Assembly (NCBI GenBank): GCA_030550455.1
Contig: JAUQPH010000002.1
Coordinates: forward strand, 245,066 to 309,065
Direction of reading: 5' to 3'
Source of the DNA: Thermoproteota archaeon
GTDB taxonomy: Archaea; Thermoproteota; Thermoprotei_A; Sulfolobales; NBVN01
Length of the DNA: 64,000 bases
Numbering within the stretch: position 1 is the first letter of the stretch; each line of letters starts with the position of its first letter. The position numbers and the translations under genes were made by a program. Under the pieces are notes generated by a model. That model did not search any database. It was not told the origin of the DNA and worked only from the letters and a program-made list of their open reading frames with translations. Of this stretch, positions 62,443-64,000 are shown one piece after another.

Positions 62443-63480
62443 GTGGGACTTCAATTGAGCTCAAGGTTTAGCGGCATCAAGGTGTTGGTCTTAGGTGTTG
62501 GAGGAACTATAGCGAGTACTATAACTGAGAAGGGTTTAGCACCTAGCTTTAGTGCTTTAGAAGTTGTAAAAAGAGCCTTAGGAGGGGATCTTCCTCAGCA
62601 TTTAGAAGCTTCTTATATGGACCTAATGAGAATCGATAGCTCTTTAATGATGCCTGAGCATTGGGTAAGAATCGCTAGAGCCATATACAATAGCTACGAA
62701 GATTATGATGCTTTCTTAGTTTTACATGGTACTGACACTATGGCTTACACTGCTTCCGCGCTGGCTTTTGCTCTAAGGGGGCTTCGCAAGCCAGTCGTTC
62801 TAACGGGCTCTATGAGGAGCGTCGAGGAAAAAGACTCAGATGCTCCTAAAAATTTGAAGGGCTCACTGGAATTCATTAAGAAGGCTGTTGAGCTCGGTAT
62901 TTCCGGTGTCTTCTTAGTTTTTAACAATAAAGTCATACTAGGTGTTAGAGCTTCAAAGATTAGCTCACTAGACTTCGACGCATTTACCTCAGTAAATTAC
63001 CCGTATGTAGCTATGGTCTATGATACTGGTGTCGAGGTAAGGCACATTCCTAGAAGGCTGCTGGAGGAGCCGGGGCTCAAGCTAGATGACTCTTTCGATA
63101 GTAGTGTTCTAGTACTCAAAGTATTTCCAGGGATGAGGCCTGAGTTTTTAGACGTAGCTGTATCTCATGGAGTACGGGGGCTGGTTATAGAAGCGTTCGG
63201 TCTCGGAGGTCTATCTAGCGTTCTTATCGAGAAATTGAAGGAGATCTCGGAGAAAGTTCCTGTAATACTTACAAGCCAGCCTGTATTTGGAGGTGTAGAT
63301 ATTAAGGTTTACGAAGTAGGGCGAAGACTCCTAGATACTGAAGTTATTCCAGCTTGCGATATGAGTAAGGAATGTGCTATAATCAAGCTTATGTGGGCTC
63401 TTGGTAAGACTAAGAAGGTAAGTGAAGTCAGGCACGTGTTTTTGAAAAACTACGAAGATGAAGTTCGACCATGCCTCTAG
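62443..63480 (+). CDS. L-asparaginase-like amidohydrolase
   Basis: The 345 residues show the asparaginase fold: the first catalytic threonine in GVGGTIASTITE and the second in VLHGTDTMAYTASALAF, then VLTGSMRSVEEKDSDAPKN and the C-terminal domain. It lacks the GatD N-terminal barrel, so it is not the tRNA amidotransferase subunit. It could hydrolyse asparagine or another carbamoyl/amide intermediate from the neighbouring amidohydrolase. It starts with GTG. Confidence 0.88.
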   Translation: MGLQLSSRFSGIKVLVLGVGGTIASTITEKGLAPSFSALEVVKRALGGDLPQHLEASYMDLMRIDSSLMMPEHWVRIARAIYNSYEDYDAFLVLHGTDTMAYTASALAFALRGLRKPVVLTGSMRSVEEKDSDAPKNLKGSLEFIKKAVELGISGVFLVFNNKVILGVRASKISSLDFDAFTSVNYPYVAMVYDTGVEVRHIPRRLLEEPGLKLDDSFDSSVLVLKVFPGMRPEFLDVAVSHGVRGLVIEAFGLGGLSSVLIEKLKEISEKVPVILTSQPVFGGVDIKVYEVGRRLLDTEVIPACDMSKECAIIKLMWALGKTKKVSEVRHVFLKNYEDEVRPCL

Positions 63481-63492
63481 GATCGTCCTAAC

Positions 63493-63776
63493 GGGGTTCG
63501 GATTTCATGTTGGCTGATGTGGTTTGTTGTCAACCCCTGGCTTCATAGACCTCGGGCACCCTTCATCGGTGCCCACATCGTCGGTCCCCACCCGCTCGGG
63601 GTAGCCCCGACCCACAGCTCTCCCTCATTCAGCTCTGGTTCACGACCGTGGGGAAACTCCCACATGTTGGCGTTAGATGTCCCACCCGCTCGTGTCTTTG
63701 CTACGTACCCGCATTGTGGGCGAGCTCAATCCGCTGTAGAATAACTTATATGAAAACTGAAACAGTTGCGCAAGGC
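63493..63776 (-). mobile_element. Internally deleted remnant of the second TnpB family element
   Basis: On the minus strand it starts GCCTTGCGCAACTGTTTCAG, the same left end as the other elements. After about 60 bp it enters a TnpB zinc-knuckle piece (CPQCG) and the tail TDDVGTDEGCPRSMK and VDNKPHQPT, with frameshifts, ending near CCGAACCCC. The tail matches the remnant at 49021. The nuclease core has been lost. Confidence 0.65.
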
Positions 63777-63809
63777 TTTCTGGGGCTAGATAAAGATATT
63801 AAGTTAAGG

Positions 63810-64000
63810 CTATGTGTTAGATAAGTGTAGTAGGTGTACTGAGCATGATATGCACGGGTCATAGCTTCTAACGATCCTTTTAGCGATGTCGATGGCTCTA
63901 GCATCAGCACTCGCACCAAAGAGCTTACTCATTATTACGTCTTCCATCGAAGCCAGATTTTGAGCTGTTGGAGTTACTATGTTGCTACTTCGCACTCTCA
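63810..64000 (-). CDS. [NiFe] hydrogenase large subunit, C-terminal end (cut by the window edge)
   Basis: The frame reads NIVTPTAQNLASMEDVI and ends SYDPCISCSVHLLHLSNT. DPCxxCxxH is the second nickel-binding motif of [NiFe] hydrogenase large subunits. The residues after the histidine would be the short extension removed by the maturation protease. The style of the motif fits the cytoplasmic group 3 enzymes, but the group cannot be settled from this fragment. Confidence 0.85.
   Translation of the reverse strand, partial: RVRSSNIVTPTAQNLASMEDVIMSKLFGASADARAIDIAKRIVRSYDPCISCSVHLLHLSNT

Noticed and set aside
1..64000. CRISPR arrays or cas genes
   Set aside because: No evenly spaced direct repeats of 24-37 bp and no Cas motifs were found; the only dispersed repeats are the TnpB-associated elements.

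Overview
The window reads as a chromosomal segment of a hyperthermophilic crenarchaeon (Thermoproteota), most like the Desulfurococcales. The grounds are an A-type ATP synthase operon (H-I-K-E-C-F-A-B-D), archaeal release factor aRF1, RFC small and large subunits, an Orc1/Cdc6 protein, the bifunctional archaeal FBP aldolase/phosphatase, KEOPS Pcc1, box C/D guide RNA candidates, GGTG/GAGGTG ribosome sites, leaderless starts and frequent GTG/TTG start codons. No cell-wall, ribosomal RNA or CRISPR locus is present.

Layout. 1-3300: 5' part of aRF1, a small conserved gene, a decayed IS607 recombinase, tRNA-Glu(UUC), moeA and a UPF0216 gene. 3400-12400: the ATP synthase operon, split between subunits I and K by about 630 bp of non-coding DNA with two hairpins. 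12350-14270: a gluconeogenic pair (triosephosphate isomerase, FBP aldolase/phosphatase) reading towards the ATPase. 14400-17100: an intact TnpB element (14547-16041) that appears to split a DUF3467-like gene, followed by a C/D guide RNA. 17100-24700: a type IV pilus-like locus (giant repeat surface protein, secretion ATPase, TadC-like membrane platform, prepilin-like protein). 24800-28800: clamp loader and Cdc6. 28850-32700: a sugar O-acyltransferase-like protein, three membrane genes resembling the crenarchaeal DNA-import (Ced) module, a Nog1/Obg-type GTPase and a DUF504 protein. 32800-36800: S9 peptidase, metallo-beta-lactamase-fold hydrolase and a biotin carrier protein. 37600-48700: ThrRS, hypothetical genes, an ArsA/Get3-like ATPase set, CstA, a sugar nucleotidyltransferase and a cobalamin-type radical SAM enzyme. 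49300-51600: ABC exporter plus Pcc1. 51800-63500: a molybdenum hydroxylase (three subunits), cyclic amidohydrolase, XdhC-type maturation factor, DUF4129 membrane protein, a DAACS-family carrier lacking the acidic-substrate signature, an unknown protein and an asparaginase-like amidohydrolase. These plausibly form a route for import and breakdown of a purine- or hydantoin-like compound. The right edge enters a [NiFe] hydrogenase large subunit.

The most striking recurrent structure is a family of 275-290 bp elements (37319-37608, 48746-49020, 55584-55866, 57279-57560, and more decayed relatives at 51644, 63493 and possibly 16739). They share a left end (GCCT...ACTGTTT) and a right end (...GAGCTGAACCCC) with the TnpB element. 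Three carry their own TATA box, a hairpin and the roughly 140-nt right-end segment that in TnpB systems forms the guide (omega/re) RNA. They look like stand-alone guide-RNA cassettes with different flanking guide sequences, available to the single intact TnpB nuclease. A second notable signal is the start of aRF1: an apparently leaderless GTG start meets an in-frame UAG at codon 5, and the conserved protein continues in the +1 frame.
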